Positions 1-9,653 are shown, numbered from the stretch's first letter. The stretch: 64,000 nt of DNA from Armatimonadota bacterium (GCA_013314775.1 JABUFB010000003.1:263891-327890); one strand, 5' to 3'. Made by a program: numbers and translations. The notes: a model not told the origin generated them from the letters alone.

Positions 1-1161
1 ACCGACCGGGACTGCCGCCGCCTCATCCGACGCGCGCGCAAGACCAACCCCTCTGCATTCATCGCAGTCACCGGGTGTTACGCCCAGGTAAGCCCTGATG
101 ACCTCGCGGCGATCCCCGAAGCCGACCTGATCGTGGGCAACGAGGCCAAAGGCGACCTTCCCGCCACTATCCGCGCGCGCACTGCCGGCAGTCTCACGTG
201 GCCGGCGACCGATGTTTCCCTCGCGGTTCCCTGCTTCGACCGCGGCACGATGGTGGACGAGTTCGCGGATCACACCCGGGCCTTCGTCAAAGTCCAGGAG
301 GGCTGCAATGCCGCCTGCGCCTACTGTATCATCCCTCGCGCACGGGGCCGCAGCCGCAGCGTTCCCCTGGCGCAGGTGCTGGAACAGGCCCGCCGTCTCG
401 TGGATGCAGGCTTCCCCGAGATCGTGCTCATCGGCACCCATCTCGGCCAGTACGGACAGGACCTGCCCGACGGTATCGATCTCTGCGGCCTCGTCGAGCA
501 ACTCGCCGATCTGCCCGACATGCGCCGCCTGCGCCTGAGTTCCATCGAGCCGCTGGAAGTTCCGGACCGGCTCATCCGTCTGGTCGCCCATCACCCCAAA
601 GTCTGTCGCCACTTGCACATACCCATCCAGCATAGCGACGAGACGGTATTGCGCCGCATGAACCGCCCTTACGGCCCCGACACGCTCCTGGACCTGATCA
701 CCCGGATTCACGGGGCCGATCCGGGCGTCAACATTGGCAGTGACGTGATCGTCGGCTTCCCCGGCGAGACCGACGCACAGTTCGAGACCTGCCGTCGCTT
801 CATCGAAGACCTGCCCTTTGGCTACCTGCACGTGTTCACTTACTCGCCCCGTAAGAACACGCCCGCGGCAACCATGCCCGATCAGGTGAACCCGCAGGTG
901 AAACTCGCCCGCAATCACCTGCTGCGGGAACTCTCCGAACGCAAGCGCTCGGCCTTCGCCGCGGGCATGATCGGTCAGGTTCTCCACGTGATCTTCGAAC
1001 GCCCCGCCGAGGGTCGCGAGGGCTGGCTGGACGGCTTGTCGGACAACTACCTGCGGGTGTTCGCGCCGGGTGCGTGCGACCTCCTGGGCCGGACGGTACC
1101 TGTCCGGATCGGCGCCTCCCGGGGCGAAGTTCTCGAAGGCACTATTTGCGCGGAGGGATGA
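1..1161 (+). CDS. mtaB: tRNA t(6)A37 methylthiotransferase, MtaB type (5' end missing)
   Basis: The reading frame is already open at base 1, so the N-terminus lies outside the window. The visible part starts in the MTTase N-terminal domain, where a TGCYAQ motif supplies one auxiliary-cluster cysteine (codon 76-78). The radical SAM CxxxCxxC motif follows (GCNAACAYC, cysteine codons at 304, 316 and 325). The C-terminal part from about base 960 fits a TRAM-like RNA-binding domain. The family transfers a methylthio group to t6A at position 37 of ANN-decoding tRNAs using two 4Fe-4S clusters. The sister enzymes MiaB and RimO share this architecture; MtaB is preferred from overall motif spelling and is less certain than the family. 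It is followed by about 300 bp without a gene. Confidence 0.85.
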   Translation, partial: TDRDCRRLIRRARKTNPSAFIAVTGCYAQVSPDDLAAIPEADLIVGNEAKGDLPATIRARTAGSLTWPATDVSLAVPCFDRGTMVDEFADHTRAFVKVQEGCNAACAYCIIPRARGRSRSVPLAQVLEQARRLVDAGFPEIVLIGTHLGQYGQDLPDGIDLCGLVEQLADLPDMRRLRLSSIEPLEVPDRLIRLVAHHPKVCRHLHIPIQHSDETVLRRMNRPYGPDTLLDLITRIHGADPGVNIGSDVIVGFPGETDAQFETCRRFIEDLPFGYLHVFTYSPRKNTPAATMPDQVNPQVKLARNHLLRELSERKRSAFAAGMIGQVLHVIFERPAEGREGWLDGLSDNYLRVFAPGACDLLGRTVPVRIGASRGEVLEGTICAEG

Positions 1162-1461
1162 ACTGCTCCCCGCCGGCCGTTCCTGTATGGGGGGACGGGC
1201 ATGGGACCTCAAGTCGTACCGCGTCTAGTGCCTGTGCCCAAAGGGTCGCAACCATATCCTTCCCTGAACCGATTGCAGGGGCCCTTCCGCGGTCGCAGGT
1301 GGTCGCTCCGGGATACCATTCCCCCGATGCTGCCGTTCACCATCCGCCGTAACGAGCGGGCCGCCCAGTCGGGTTCGCCCTGCAACGCGTCTTGCAAGAC
1401 CCGGCAAAACGTGGTTAAACAGTACAAAGTTCCGCAAGTGCACTCCATTTCGGACGGCCCG
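1162..1461. other. intergenic region before the GT4 gene
   Basis: The frame of the following glycosyltransferase stays open through most of this stretch, but the translation has no recognisable domain and no Shine-Dalgarno supports the upstream starts. I therefore treat it as non-coding. Apart from a possible promoter near 1392-1420, I see no strong hairpin or repeat. Confidence 0.5.
1392..1420 (+). promoter_or_regulatory. possible promoter of the GT4 gene
   Basis: TTGCAA and TTAAAC are separated by 17 bp, about 40 bp before the chosen ATG at 1462. The -10 match is poor, so this is tentative. Confidence 0.3.
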
Positions 1462-2571
1462 ATGCATCAGTCTCGACGCCCTCTCAGAGTCCTCCAGGTC
1501 ATCGCGCCTCATCGCTACTCAGGCGCTGAGCGTATCGCGGTGACTCTCGCCGATGGACTCCAGCGACGCGGGCATGAGGTGGTTTTCGCCTGCAACGGCC
1601 AGCCTCAGTTCCTCGACGCCCTGCGCGACCGTGGCCTTGCCTGTGAGAGCTCCGGGGTTTATGGCAAGCTGAACCCACTGCCGCTGGCGCGCCTTGTCCG
1701 CCTGGCCCGCAGGTTCCGCGCGGACGTGATCCACACTCATTTGTCAAGCGCTGCCTGGCTTGGCGGCCTGGCCGGCAAATCCCTTGGGGTCCCTGTCCTG
1801 GCCCACGTACACGCCCTCAACACCCGCACCTGGTATGGCCGGGCTGATATGCTTGCCGCCTGCTCCCAGGGCGTCAAGGATCACCTGGTCTCCCAGGGGC
1901 TGGCTCCCGAGCGCATACAGGTCATCTACAATGGGATCGACCTGTCCCGCCTGGAGCGCCTCCGACCTCTAGCTGATGTGCGCCGGGACATGTCCATCAG
2001 CGACGGTCAGCCCGTGGTGGGTGTGGCGGCGCACCTCACGCCGAAGAAAGGGCAGCGCTATGTCGTCGAGGCCGCGGCCCTTCTGCGCGAGAAACGGCCG
2101 AATCTCTTGTGCTACCTCCTCGGCGAGGGCGAAATGCAGCACGCACTCGCCGACCTCGCCCGCGCTCTTGGCATTGGCGACCGCGTGCGTCTTATGGGAT
2201 ACCGCCCGGATGCCGTGGACCTCATGCAGGCCATGGATATCGTCCTGCTGCCTTCAATCGCCAAGGAAGGACTGGGGCTGTGTCTTGTGGAAGCATCCGC
2301 CCTGGGTAAGCCTGTGATCGGCAGCGACGCCCCGGGCATCAACGAGGTCATCGAGCCGGGGCGCACCGGTCTGCTCGTGCCTCCGGGAGACGCCCGCGCC
2401 CTGGCTGACGCAATAGACTACCTTCTCGCCGACCGGGACCTGTGTCGGCGCATGGGGCAAGCCGGGCGCGAACGAGTGGCCGCCATGTTCGACCTGGAGC
2501 GCATGGTCGACGAGACGGAGCAGCTATACTACCGGATAATCGACGACAGAGCCCCGCGAAAGCGCCGCTGA
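1462..2571 (+). CDS. GT4-family glycosyltransferase
   Basis: The protein is about 369 aa, a typical length for retaining GT-B glycosyltransferases of family 4. The N-terminus (LRVLQVIAPHRYSGAERIAV) carries the usual glycine loop of the acceptor domain. The C-terminal half has a PVVGVAAHLTPKKGQ-like nucleotide-sugar-domain start and an E-x7-E type region (PSIAKEGLGLCLVEASALG). The first methionine before the conserved domain is at 1462; the frame is open further upstream to 1201, but that extension has no domain. It probably transfers a sugar to a surface glycan or lipid in the cytoplasm. The substrate cannot be deduced, and no glycan operon surrounds it. Confidence 0.85.
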   Translation: MHQSRRPLRVLQVIAPHRYSGAERIAVTLADGLQRRGHEVVFACNGQPQFLDALRDRGLACESSGVYGKLNPLPLARLVRLARRFRADVIHTHLSSAAWLGGLAGKSLGVPVLAHVHALNTRTWYGRADMLAACSQGVKDHLVSQGLAPERIQVIYNGIDLSRLERLRPLADVRRDMSISDGQPVVGVAAHLTPKKGQRYVVEAAALLREKRPNLLCYLLGEGEMQHALADLARALGIGDRVRLMGYRPDAVDLMQAMDIVLLPSIAKEGLGLCLVEASALGKPVIGSDAPGINEVIEPGRTGLLVPPGDARALADAIDYLLADRDLCRRMGQAGRERVAAMFDLERMVDETEQLYYRIIDDRAPRKRR

Positions 2572-2614
2572 TCCGGCCGAACACTCCACAATCCATACCC
2601 CCGGAGGGTCTCCC

Positions 2615-4015
2615 GTGATTGACCACGCCGCCCCACGCATTGGCGTCCTCGGACTTATGTTGGAGCTGTACGACAAGGCGGCGCCTGACCTGCGCCCGAA
2701 GCAGGAGCAATTCGCCCGCGAGGAGCTGATCCCCCGGCTCGAGGGCATGGGCGAGGTTACCTACGCGGGGATCCAGAATACCCGCGAAGGCGTTGCGGCG
2801 GCGGTGGATGAGTTCATCGCCGAGGACGTAGACCTGGTCATCACCCTGCACCTGTCCTACGCCCCCAGCCTCATCGCTCTGCCCGATTTGCTCCGCTGGT
2901 CCGGCCCTGTGGTCATGTGGAACACCCAGAAACTCAAGGGCATTGGCCCCGATTTCAGCTACACCCAGGTCATCGAGAATCACGGCATGCACGGCGTCCA
3001 GGACCTGGCGAATACCCTCAACCGCGTGGGCAGGCAGTACGCCGTGGTCACCGGGCACTTCGAAGACCCCGTCACCCTGGCCGAAGTCGCCGGCTGGGCC
3101 CGCGCCGCAAAAGCCCGGCGCGCCCTGCGCAAGGCCCGTATCGGCCAGGTCGGGTTCGCCTTCCAGGATATGGGCGACTTCGGCGTGGACGAGACCCAGT
3201 TCATGGCTCTCGTCGGCCCGCACGTGGTCCGTGTGCGCCTGGACGCCCTCGCCGAAGCCCAGGATCAGGCCCCGCTCAGCGCCCTGGAGGAAATCGTCCG
3301 CGAGGACAGGGAGCGTTTCGACATCGCCCCCGGAATCACCGACGAAGAGCATCTCGCATCTGCCCGCATCGAGTGGGCCATGCGCAAAGTCTTCGACGAA
3401 CTCGGCCTCGACGGTGTCGCCATCCACTATGAGGCCCTCGCGGCCGATCCCAGGTTCGGCGCTCTACCCTTTGCCGCCGCGAGCAAGCTCCTGGCCGAAG
3501 GCTACGGGTTCGGCGGCGAGGGCGATGTGACGTCTGCCTCCGCCGTGGTCGCTATGCAGCACCTGTGCGGGCAGGCCTCCTTCTCGGAAATGTTCACCAT
3601 GGACTTTGAAGGCGACTCCATCTACCTCGCCCACTACGCCGAAGCAAACCCGCGCATGGCGCGCAAGGATATGCGCCCAAGGCTCTGCCGACGCGAGGGG
3701 TGGGTGGGCTCCGGCGGGGTCTCCACATCCCTTGCCTTCGGTTTCCAACCCGGCCCGGTTACCATGGCCAATCTCACCATTGGTGAAGGTGGCATGCCCA
3801 AGCTCATTGCCTTCGAGGGCGAGATCTTGGATTTCTACAAGCCGGAGTTCGACACCCCCCATGGCCGCTTCCGCCCCGACGAATCCATGCCCGAGTTCCT
3901 GGATGCTTACGCGCACGAAGGCGGCTCGCACCACCTGGCCATGTCACCCGGCGAGCACCTGGCCCACGTCGCGAAGCTGGCCGAACTCCTGGGCATCAAC
4001 TACGTGGAGCTGTAA
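2615..4015 (+). CDS. L-fucose/L-arabinose isomerase-like protein
   Basis: This 466-aa protein starts at a GTG preceded by GGAGG at good spacing. It has the AraA/FucI-like layout: an N-terminal Rossmann-like half (GVLGLMLELYD, later VDLVITLHLSYAPS) and a C-terminal catalytic half. The latter contains an acidic segment (GFGGEGDVTSA), a MDFEGDSIYLAHYAEAN segment and a late GGSHHLAMSPGEH segment, which supply the expected Glu and His metal ligands. Such enzymes interconvert aldoses and ketoses with a divalent metal. The true substrate is unknown because this clade is divergent from characterised AraA. A hairpin terminator follows the gene. Confidence 0.8.
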   Translation: MIDHAAPRIGVLGLMLELYDKAAPDLRPKQEQFAREELIPRLEGMGEVTYAGIQNTREGVAAAVDEFIAEDVDLVITLHLSYAPSLIALPDLLRWSGPVVMWNTQKLKGIGPDFSYTQVIENHGMHGVQDLANTLNRVGRQYAVVTGHFEDPVTLAEVAGWARAAKARRALRKARIGQVGFAFQDMGDFGVDETQFMALVGPHVVRVRLDALAEAQDQAPLSALEEIVREDRERFDIAPGITDEEHLASARIEWAMRKVFDELGLDGVAIHYEALAADPRFGALPFAAASKLLAEGYGFGGEGDVTSASAVVAMQHLCGQASFSEMFTMDFEGDSIYLAHYAEANPRMARKDMRPRLCRREGWVGSGGVSTSLAFGFQPGPVTMANLTIGEGGMPKLIAFEGEILDFYKPEFDTPHGRFRPDESMPEFLDAYAHEGGSHHLAMSPGEHLAHVAKLAELLGINYVEL

Positions 4016-4037
4016 CGCCCCGACGGACGCGCCTGAT

Positions 4038-4065
4038 GGGGAGCTTCCATGCCTGGAGGCTCCCC
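4038..4065 (+). terminator. hairpin terminator after the isomerase-like gene
   Basis: An 11-bp stem (GGGGAGCTTCC with GGAGGCTCCCC, one G-T wobble) closes a 6-nt loop and is followed by a short T-containing tract. It lies 22 bp past the stop codon. Confidence 0.6.
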
Positions 4066-4103
4066 GATTTCGTTACTCTCCCCATTCAACCGGCAATATG
4101 TGT

Positions 4104-4121
4104 CTTTTTGTTCACAAAAAG
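4104..4121. other. A/T-rich perfect hairpin in the intergenic region
   Basis: CTTTTTG and CAAAAAG flank a TTCA loop, in the middle of an unusually AT-rich patch (about 4080-4160) of an otherwise GC-rich region. It may be part of the promoter region of the CHAD gene. I cannot assign a function. Confidence 0.35.
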
Positions 4122-4275
4122 TTCCTGTTGTATTAAGAAAGTGTTATCCCCATAATAGTCCTCAAGGCGCAGGTCATCTTCCGCTGTACGATCCGCACCC
4201 GTGCTGACTGTGTGCCCGGCTGAAACGGCCGGGCATGCGTGTTCTCGATTCCCGAAGGCCCCGGGGGTATGCGCC

Positions 4276-5184
4276 ATGCCAAAGGCAAAGCCCGAGACCC
4301 TCAAACCGACGACCACCGTCGCTGAAGCCATGCGGATCCTCTTCCCGCCACGCGTGAAGGAAATCCTCAAGCACGAAAAGGCCGTGCGCAAGTCCGACAT
4401 CGAGGGCGTCCACGACATGCGCGTGGCCACAAAACGCCTGCGTGAAGCAGCCCGCGTTTTCCGTCCCGCATTTGGCCGCACCCGCATGGACCGTCACCTC
4501 TCCCACATGGCAGCCCTCAATGACGCCCTGGGCAAAGTGCGCGAGTTCGATGTGATGGGCCTGCAACTCGAAGCGTTGGGTGAGCGCCAGGAGGGGCTCC
4601 TCGATGGCTTGCAGCCCCTCATCGACCAGTTGGCACAGCGACGCGCCGAAGCCAACGAGAAGCTGCTTCCGGTCCTCGACGAGACCCTGCCATATCTGGA
4701 GGAAGACTTTGCCGAACTCACCCGGGACCGCAGCAGGAAGCGGGCAGACGTGTGGAAGATGCCCTTCGTGGACATGTGCCGCGCGACCATCTTGCGGCGT
4801 ATCGACGAGGCTTTCGCCCTGGAAGCTGAGGCGCGGGCCATCGAGAACCAGGCGGAATTGCACCGCATGAGGATTGCCCTCAAGAAGGCACGCTATGCTC
4901 TCGAACTGTGTCTGCCGCTGCTCGATTCACGGGCGCAGGGAGCGTACAAGCCCATCGCGAGACTTCAGGAGATCATGGGCGAGGTGCACGACCGCGACGT
5001 CATGCGCGATCATCTTGAAAAGGCGCGAGGTAACCCACTATCCGACGAGGCCGCCCATGCCGGCGTCGCTCTGTGTGCGCAGGACCGCGCCGAACTCCAC
5101 GGGAAGATGATCGACCTGCTGGACGAGATCCGCGACAAGAAACGGATCGGCAAGCTGAAGAAAGCCCTCGAATCCTGCTGCTGA
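4276..5184 (+). CDS. CHAD domain protein (polyphosphate-binding)
   Basis: The protein is about 302 aa, helical and strongly charged. It has the two-fold repeat of conserved-histidine helices that defines CHAD domains: HDMRVATKRLREAARVFRP near the N-terminus, HRMRIALKKARYALELCLP in the second half, and LQEIMGEVHDRDVMRDHL. CHAD proteins bind inorganic polyphosphate through these basic helices, often beside polyphosphate kinases or CYTH enzymes. Neither occurs nearby and no CYTH domain is fused. I chose ATG 4276, the first methionine before the domain; the frame is open to 4201 without support. Confidence 0.85.
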   Translation: MPKAKPETLKPTTTVAEAMRILFPPRVKEILKHEKAVRKSDIEGVHDMRVATKRLREAARVFRPAFGRTRMDRHLSHMAALNDALGKVREFDVMGLQLEALGERQEGLLDGLQPLIDQLAQRRAEANEKLLPVLDETLPYLEEDFAELTRDRSRKRADVWKMPFVDMCRATILRRIDEAFALEAEARAIENQAELHRMRIALKKARYALELCLPLLDSRAQGAYKPIARLQEIMGEVHDRDVMRDHLEKARGNPLSDEAAHAGVALCAQDRAELHGKMIDLLDEIRDKKRIGKLKKALESCC

Positions 5185-5311
5185 GCGGCCCATCCCCCAT
5201 GGCCGGTGCCCGGTCGTCCGCCTTCGCCTTCCGGAGGGGCCCCATCCGGCCCGGCCCTCGCCTCTGTCGTCCCCCCTCATCCTGAGCGCCGTCTGCGAAG
5301 GAGAGGGGGAA

Positions 5312-5331
5312 GCGCGTCGCTCACGACGCGC
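5312..5331. repeat. dispersed GCGCGTC hairpin, copy 1
   Basis: GCGCGTCG and CGACGCGC flank a 4-nt loop, followed by CGGG. Closely related hairpins occur at 11728-11746 and 29795-29812, each in an intergenic region and each followed by CGGG. This suggests a small dispersed intergenic repeat. Confidence 0.5.
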
Positions 5332-5352
5332 CGGGGGTGAGGCCCCCGTTTC
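5332..5352 (+). terminator. probable terminator of the CHAD gene
   Basis: CGGGGG pairs with CCCCCG around a 5-nt loop and is followed by TTTC. It lies between two convergent genes (CHAD on the plus strand, exonuclease III on the minus strand). Confidence 0.5.
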
Positions 5353-6124
5353 ACTCCTCAAACTCCGCACAGATCGGCGTGTGATCGGACGGCTTTTCCC
5401 GCGCCCTCGGCTCAAGATCGATCCACGCTCGCGTTGATCTCTCAGCCATCACCGGGCTCGCCATCACGTGATCCACCCGCCAGCCCATCCGGCGCTTGAA
5501 CCCGTTCGGGATGCGATAGTCGAAGAAGCTGAAATGTCCGCCCTCCTCCACATGCCGCCGGAAGACGTCCTCCATACCCCACTGCATCACGAAGTTCAGC
5601 GCTTCCTGCTCATCGGGATGAAAACAGACCTCTCCCCGCAGCGCTTCCGGGTCGTACACATCCCGGTCATCCCTGGCCACGTTCAGGTCGCCAACCCACA
5701 CCACCGGCTCATCGGGCTTCCAGCGCCCATCCAGTTCGCGCCGCAGCGTGCGCAGCCAGTCCAGCTTGTACGCAAACTTCTCCGAACCCACTGCCTGCCC
5801 CTGGGGGACGTATGTATTGATGATCGCGACCTCCCCGACCCGAGCCGTAATGAGCCGAGCATCATCCCGATGGCTGCCGTCGCTGAACCCGAACCGTACA
5901 TCTTCCAGCGCCTCTCGGGAGAGAATCGCCACCCCGTTGTAAGACTTCTGCCCGTGACAGGCCACCCGGTACCCCGCTTCATTCAGCGGCGCCGCGGGGA
6001 AGTCGGCGTCCTGCACCTTCGTTTCCTGCAGGCAGACCACGTCGGGCTTCGCTGTCGCCAGCCAGTCAAGCAGGATATCCAACCGCGCCCGGATCCCATT
6101 GACGTTGAAGCTTGCTACGATCAC
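5351..6124 (-). CDS. xth: exodeoxyribonuclease III
   Basis: This protein of about 257 aa is of usual length for the ExoIII/APE1 family of DNA-repair nucleases, which cut at abasic sites and degrade duplex DNA from 3' ends. Family motifs are clear: SFNVNGIRARLD, LQETKVQD (catalytic Glu), the tyrosine-containing NTYVPQG, GDLNVA, and a C-terminal SDHTPICAEF with the catalytic Asp-His. The start is a GTG at 6124 with GGGGAGGA just upstream. Upstream extension in frame to 6202 has no Shine-Dalgarno and would crowd the copper ATPase stop. It lies 74 bp downstream of that gene on the same strand and may be co-transcribed. Confidence 0.93.
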   Translation of the reverse strand: MIVASFNVNGIRARLDILLDWLATAKPDVVCLQETKVQDADFPAAPLNEAGYRVACHGQKSYNGVAILSREALEDVRFGFSDGSHRDDARLITARVGEVAIINTYVPQGQAVGSEKFAYKLDWLRTLRRELDGRWKPDEPVVWVGDLNVARDDRDVYDPEALRGEVCFHPDEQEALNFVMQWGMEDVFRRHVEEGGHFSFFDYRIPNGFKRRMGWRVDHVMASPVMAERSTRAWIDLEPRAREKPSDHTPICAEFEE

Positions 6125-6198
6125 GATAGTCCTCCCCTGACCGACTGTCGTTTGCGGGCCACGCAGGACTCCACGGTGCCGTGCGCTGAAAAGGCGCC

Positions 6199-8358
6199 TC
6201 AATCCAATGACGCGCCCCGCAGGCGGAGGGAATTGGTCACCACCGACACCGACGAAGCAGCCATCGCGCCAGCCGCAATTGCCGGACTCAGATGTCCCAG
6301 CGCCGCCAATGGCACAGCGGCGACATTGTAGCCGAAGGCGAAGCCCAGATTCTGCTTCACATGCCGCAAGGTGAGCTTCCCCAGCCGAAGCGCTCGCACC
6401 ACTCCTCTCAGGTCCGCGCCGGTCAGCGTCACCTGCCCCGCCTGCATGGCCACATCCGCCCCGGTCCCGATGGCAATCCCCACCGTGGCCCGAGCCAGCG
6501 CCGGGGCATCATTGATCCCGTCACCCACCATTACCACAACGCCGCCGGTGCGCTCCATCTCTCGGGCAACCGTCTCTTCCTTGCGATCCGGGGTAACCCC
6601 TGCATAGACACGCTCGATCCCCACGCGCCTTGCCACCGCCTGCGCCGTCTGCTCACTATCGCCGGTAACCATGGCCACCTCGATCCCCATGCTCTTGATC
6701 TGCGCGATCACCTCTTCCGCCTCGGGACGCAGGCTGTCGGCCAGGCCGATAAGGCCGATGACTCGGCCGCCCTCGGCAACTGCCGAGATGGTCTGGCCCT
6801 GCTCGGCCAACTCCTGTCGAAGCGCCGCGAAAGGCCCCAGGTCGAGACCTTCCGCCTCCAGCAGCGCCGGAGCACCCACGAGTACCGGCTTCCCGTCGAC
6901 CTTGCACTTCACCCCGCGCCCGGGAATGGCCGCGAATTCTTCCACCGGCGCAAGCTGCCCCTCCCACGCTTCCACAATCGCTCTGCCCAGCGGGTGCTCC
7001 GAAGACTGCTCCGCACGCGCTGCAATTCGCAGCACCTCATCCTCATCCATACCCTCCGCCGGCGCAATTCGCACCACTTCCGGCTTGCCCCGGGTGAGGG
7101 TCCCGGTCTTGTCGAACAGGATCGTCTTCGCAGCCGCGAGGGCTTCGATTGCTGCCGCGTCACGGATGAGGACCCCATGGCGCGCGCCCAGACCCGTACC
7201 CACCATGATCGCCGTCGGCGTCGCCAGACCCAGGGCGCACGGGCAGGCGATGAGCAGCACCGCCGTGGCATTGATCAGCGCCCGGGACCAGGGCGCATCG
7301 CTCTGTCCCAGCACTCCCCACAGCAGGAAGGTCACCAGCGCAAGCCCCACGATGGAAGGCACGAAGATGGATGACACCTTATCCGCCAGGCGCTGGATCG
7401 GCGGCTTCGAACCCTGGGCATCCCTGACCAGCCGCACGATCTGCTGCAGTGCCGTGTCCCGTCCAACCCTCGTGGCGCGCACCACCAGGGTCCCCTCGCG
7501 GTTGACGCTGGCCCCGATCACCTCGTCACCCTCGCTCTTGGCAACCGGCACGCTCTCGCCCGTGATGATCGCTTCATCCACCGCCGACGAGCCACTGACA
7601 ACTACCCCGTCTGTGGCAATCTGTTCCCCCGGGCGCACCCGAAACTCGTCACCCTCTTCCAAGTCGGCCACCGGCACTGTCAGCTCCTCGCCCTCGCGGA
7701 TTACCGTCGCGGTCTTCGGGGCAAGGTCCAGCAGCGCCACCAGGGCCTCCGAGGTCTTCCCCCGGGACCGGATCTCCAGGAACCGCCCAAGGGTGATGAA
7801 GGTGAGGATCATCGCTGCAGTGTCGAAGTACAGATGCTCACCGCCCCCGTGCAGGACCATGAACAGGCTGTACAGGTAGGCGCTTGAGGATCCCAGGGCA
7901 ATGAGGACATCCATGTTCGTGGTGAGCCGCCGCAGCGCCGCCAGGGAGTTCACGTAGAACTGCCACCCGAGCGCGCCCTGCACCACGGTGGCCAGCGCCA
8001 GCACCACCCAGTTGCGTCCCGGGAAGTCGGCGAACATGCTCAGGCCCATGATCGCCAGGGACATCACCGCGCCGAAGATGAACAGCATCAACTGGACGGC
8101 CTGCTCTCGCGTCCGCTTCAGCGCCTCGGCCTGGCGGTCCAGACTCTCCTCGGGAGCCGCGCCGTAACCCGCGTCCACAACAACCTGGACCAGGTCGTCG
8201 GGACCTGTCTCCTCCGGGTTGAAGGTCACCGATGCCGATTCGTCGGCGAAGTTCACCGATGCCTTATGGACCCCGGTTGCATTTCGTAGAGCGTTCTCAA
8301 CATTCCGCGCACATGCCGCGCAGTGCATTCCTGATATATGCAGCTTTGCAGTTTCCAT
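6199..8358 (-). CDS. copA: copper-translocating P1B-type ATPase
   Basis: The protein has 719 aa from ATG 8358, which has AAGGGG upstream. An N-terminal heavy-metal-associated domain carries GMHCAAC (Cys13, Cys16). It then shows P1B-type membrane helices, the actuator TGES (about 266-269), the intramembrane metal-binding CPC (about 372-374), the phosphorylation motif DKTGTLT (Asp about 416), the SEHPLGRAI motif of the nucleotide-binding domain and GDGIND (about 612-617). CPC with one CxxC metal-binding domain marks Cu(I) export from the cytoplasm to protect against copper. No chaperone or CsoR/CueR regulator gene is adjacent. Confidence 0.95.
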   Translation of the reverse strand: METAKLHISGMHCAACARNVENALRNATGVHKASVNFADESASVTFNPEETGPDDLVQVVVDAGYGAAPEESLDRQAEALKRTREQAVQLMLFIFGAVMSLAIMGLSMFADFPGRNWVVLALATVVQGALGWQFYVNSLAALRRLTTNMDVLIALGSSSAYLYSLFMVLHGGGEHLYFDTAAMILTFITLGRFLEIRSRGKTSEALVALLDLAPKTATVIREGEELTVPVADLEEGDEFRVRPGEQIATDGVVVSGSSAVDEAIITGESVPVAKSEGDEVIGASVNREGTLVVRATRVGRDTALQQIVRLVRDAQGSKPPIQRLADKVSSIFVPSIVGLALVTFLLWGVLGQSDAPWSRALINATAVLLIACPCALGLATPTAIMVGTGLGARHGVLIRDAAAIEALAAAKTILFDKTGTLTRGKPEVVRIAPAEGMDEDEVLRIAARAEQSSEHPLGRAIVEAWEGQLAPVEEFAAIPGRGVKCKVDGKPVLVGAPALLEAEGLDLGPFAALRQELAEQGQTISAVAEGGRVIGLIGLADSLRPEAEEVIAQIKSMGIEVAMVTGDSEQTAQAVARRVGIERVYAGVTPDRKEETVAREMERTGGVVVMVGDGINDAPALARATVGIAIGTGADVAMQAGQVTLTGADLRGVVRALRLGKLTLRHVKQNLGFAFGYNVAAVPLAALGHLSPAIAAGAMAASSVSVVTNSLRLRGASLD

Positions 8359-8599
8359 GCATCTCACCCCTTACGCCGTTGCGCCACTTATTTGTCCAAT
8401 ATACCCTGCGGCGCGGCTGTCCACCGACACTGTCTCACCCGCTACCCGGCAGATCAGGCCAGTCCGCAACGTCGCGGGCGTCAAATGCACGCCAGGCAGG
8501 CTGGCCCGCGGTTGACTCGGAATGGCCACCCCGTTGACTGAAATGCTCACCCGTCTTGCCTTTGACCTGGTGGAACTGCACGAGCGACCCCTGGAATCA
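8359..8599. other. intergenic region upstream of copA
   Basis: This stretch holds no convincing gene. On the minus strand a TATATT hexamer at 8403-8398, about 40 bp before the copA start, is a plausible -10. ATACCC beside it resembles one half of a CsoR-type operator, but the matching half-site is absent, so copper regulation is not shown. Confidence 0.35.
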
Positions 8600-8639
8600 C
8601 ACGGGGGACTTCCGCGATCATACCCGAAAGTCCCCCGTG
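8600..8639 (-). terminator. inverted repeat downstream of 3-dehydroquinate synthase II
   Basis: A perfect 12-bp inverted repeat, CACGGGGGACTT and AAGTCCCCCGTG, encloses a 16-nt loop. It sits 21 bp past the stop of the aro-type operon. There is no T tract, so it may act as an mRNA-stabilising or Rho-assisted element rather than a canonical terminator. Confidence 0.45.
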
Positions 8640-8660
8640 CGGCATCTCACGAACCGTCCC

Positions 8661-9653
8661 TTACTTCTCCTGGATCGTCTCCTGGATCTGCATCCCGAAA
8701 TGCCGCCCCGCCTCGCCCAGCATCACCAGCACCTTGGTGCCGGGCCGCAATTCCACCACACTCACGGGCTGGCCCTGGGGCGTCACCAGACGGATCGTCT
8801 CGGCATTCTGCAGGATCGTAGACACTTCGCTCCCGCCGGCCTTCGCCTTTACAAGCAGCAGCGGTCTGCGCTCCACCTTCGCCCTGCCGACCACTGTCGT
8901 CCGCGTGGTGCCATCATGCCGGACAATGAGCGCCGGGTCACCGCTGGCGATCTCCGACAGGTACCGGGTCTTCTCGCCGGGCACCTGAACATATGCGTGC
9001 ACCGGTCCGGCGTTGACACGGAAGGGCCTCGGGGCCACATACGGGTTCTCCACGCTTTCGGCGTGTACCAGGAACATGGCGGCGCTGCTGGTGCCAACCA
9101 GCATGCCCTCGCCGATGCCCATATTGCTGCACGTGTCCACGCACACTCGGTCGCCCATGCCCACCGGAACCACGCTGGTCACTTCGGCTTCCGTCAGTTG
9201 CACGCGCTCGGCCTCGCTCTTGAGCAGCGACACCGCGCGCTTGATCTCCGAGGCGTCGGTAGTCACCAGCAGCACGCCGTCGGTGCCGGTCTCAAGGGTG
9301 GTCGCGGCGGTGCAGGCGTCCTCCGCGCAGTCCACCTGCGCGATGATCCGCGCCCCGGATGCGATCAGGTTCTCCCAGGGGATCACCGACCAGTCCGTGG
9401 TCTTCGCGATCACCAGCCTTCCCTGTCCCATCGCCGCGGCAAGCTCTTCGGCTGCCTTGCCAGTGATCTCCACCTCCATCACGTCCCGGCCCAGCACCAG
9501 ATCACCGTCGACCGCCACGGTCTTGATAAGCCCCAGTTGTCGGACCTCCTCCGACCGCCCTTCGGGCACCACAACCGCATCCGCGCCCGCCTCGAGAGCC
9601 GCGCAGACCAGGTCCTTGTCCCACGGGTCGACTTTCACCCAGACCTGCTTCAT
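8661..9653 (-). CDS. aroB': 3-dehydroquinate synthase II (archaeal type)
   Basis: The 330-aa protein matches the archaeal-type 3-dehydroquinate synthase II family (COG1465), which is unrelated to classical AroB. It converts 2-amino-3,7-dideoxy-D-threo-hept-6-ulosonate to 3-dehydroquinate by NAD-dependent oxidative deamination and cyclisation. Family landmarks include [20 protein letters not shown] and [20 protein letters not shown], an N-terminal [11 protein letters not shown] segment and a C-terminal pair of beta-rich segments. Its start codon overlaps the stop of the preceding gene by 4 bp (ATGA), so the two steps are translationally coupled. In bacteria the same enzyme pair can also feed secondary metabolism (GriI/GriH-like), but no such genes are nearby. 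Confidence 0.9.
   Translation of the reverse strand: MKQVWVKVDPWDKDLVCAALEAGADAVVVPEGRSEEVRQLGLIKTVAVDGDLVLGRDVMEVEITGKAAEELAAAMGQGRLVIAKTTDWSVIPWENLIASGARIIAQVDCAEDACTAATTLETGTDGVLLVTTDASEIKRAVSLLKSEAERVQLTEAEVTSVVPVGMGDRVCVDTCSNMGIGEGMLVGTSSAAMFLVHAESVENPYVAPRPFRVNAGPVHAYVQVPGEKTRYLSEIASGDPALIVRHDGTTRTTVVGRAKVERRPLLLVKAKAGGSEVSTILQNAETIRLVTPQGQPVSVVELRPGTKVLVMLGEAGRHFGMQIQETIQEK

Noticed and set aside
1201..1461. N-terminal extension of the GT4 glycosyltransferase.
   Set aside because: There is no Shine-Dalgarno or domain in the extension; the conserved fold begins right after the methionine at 1462.
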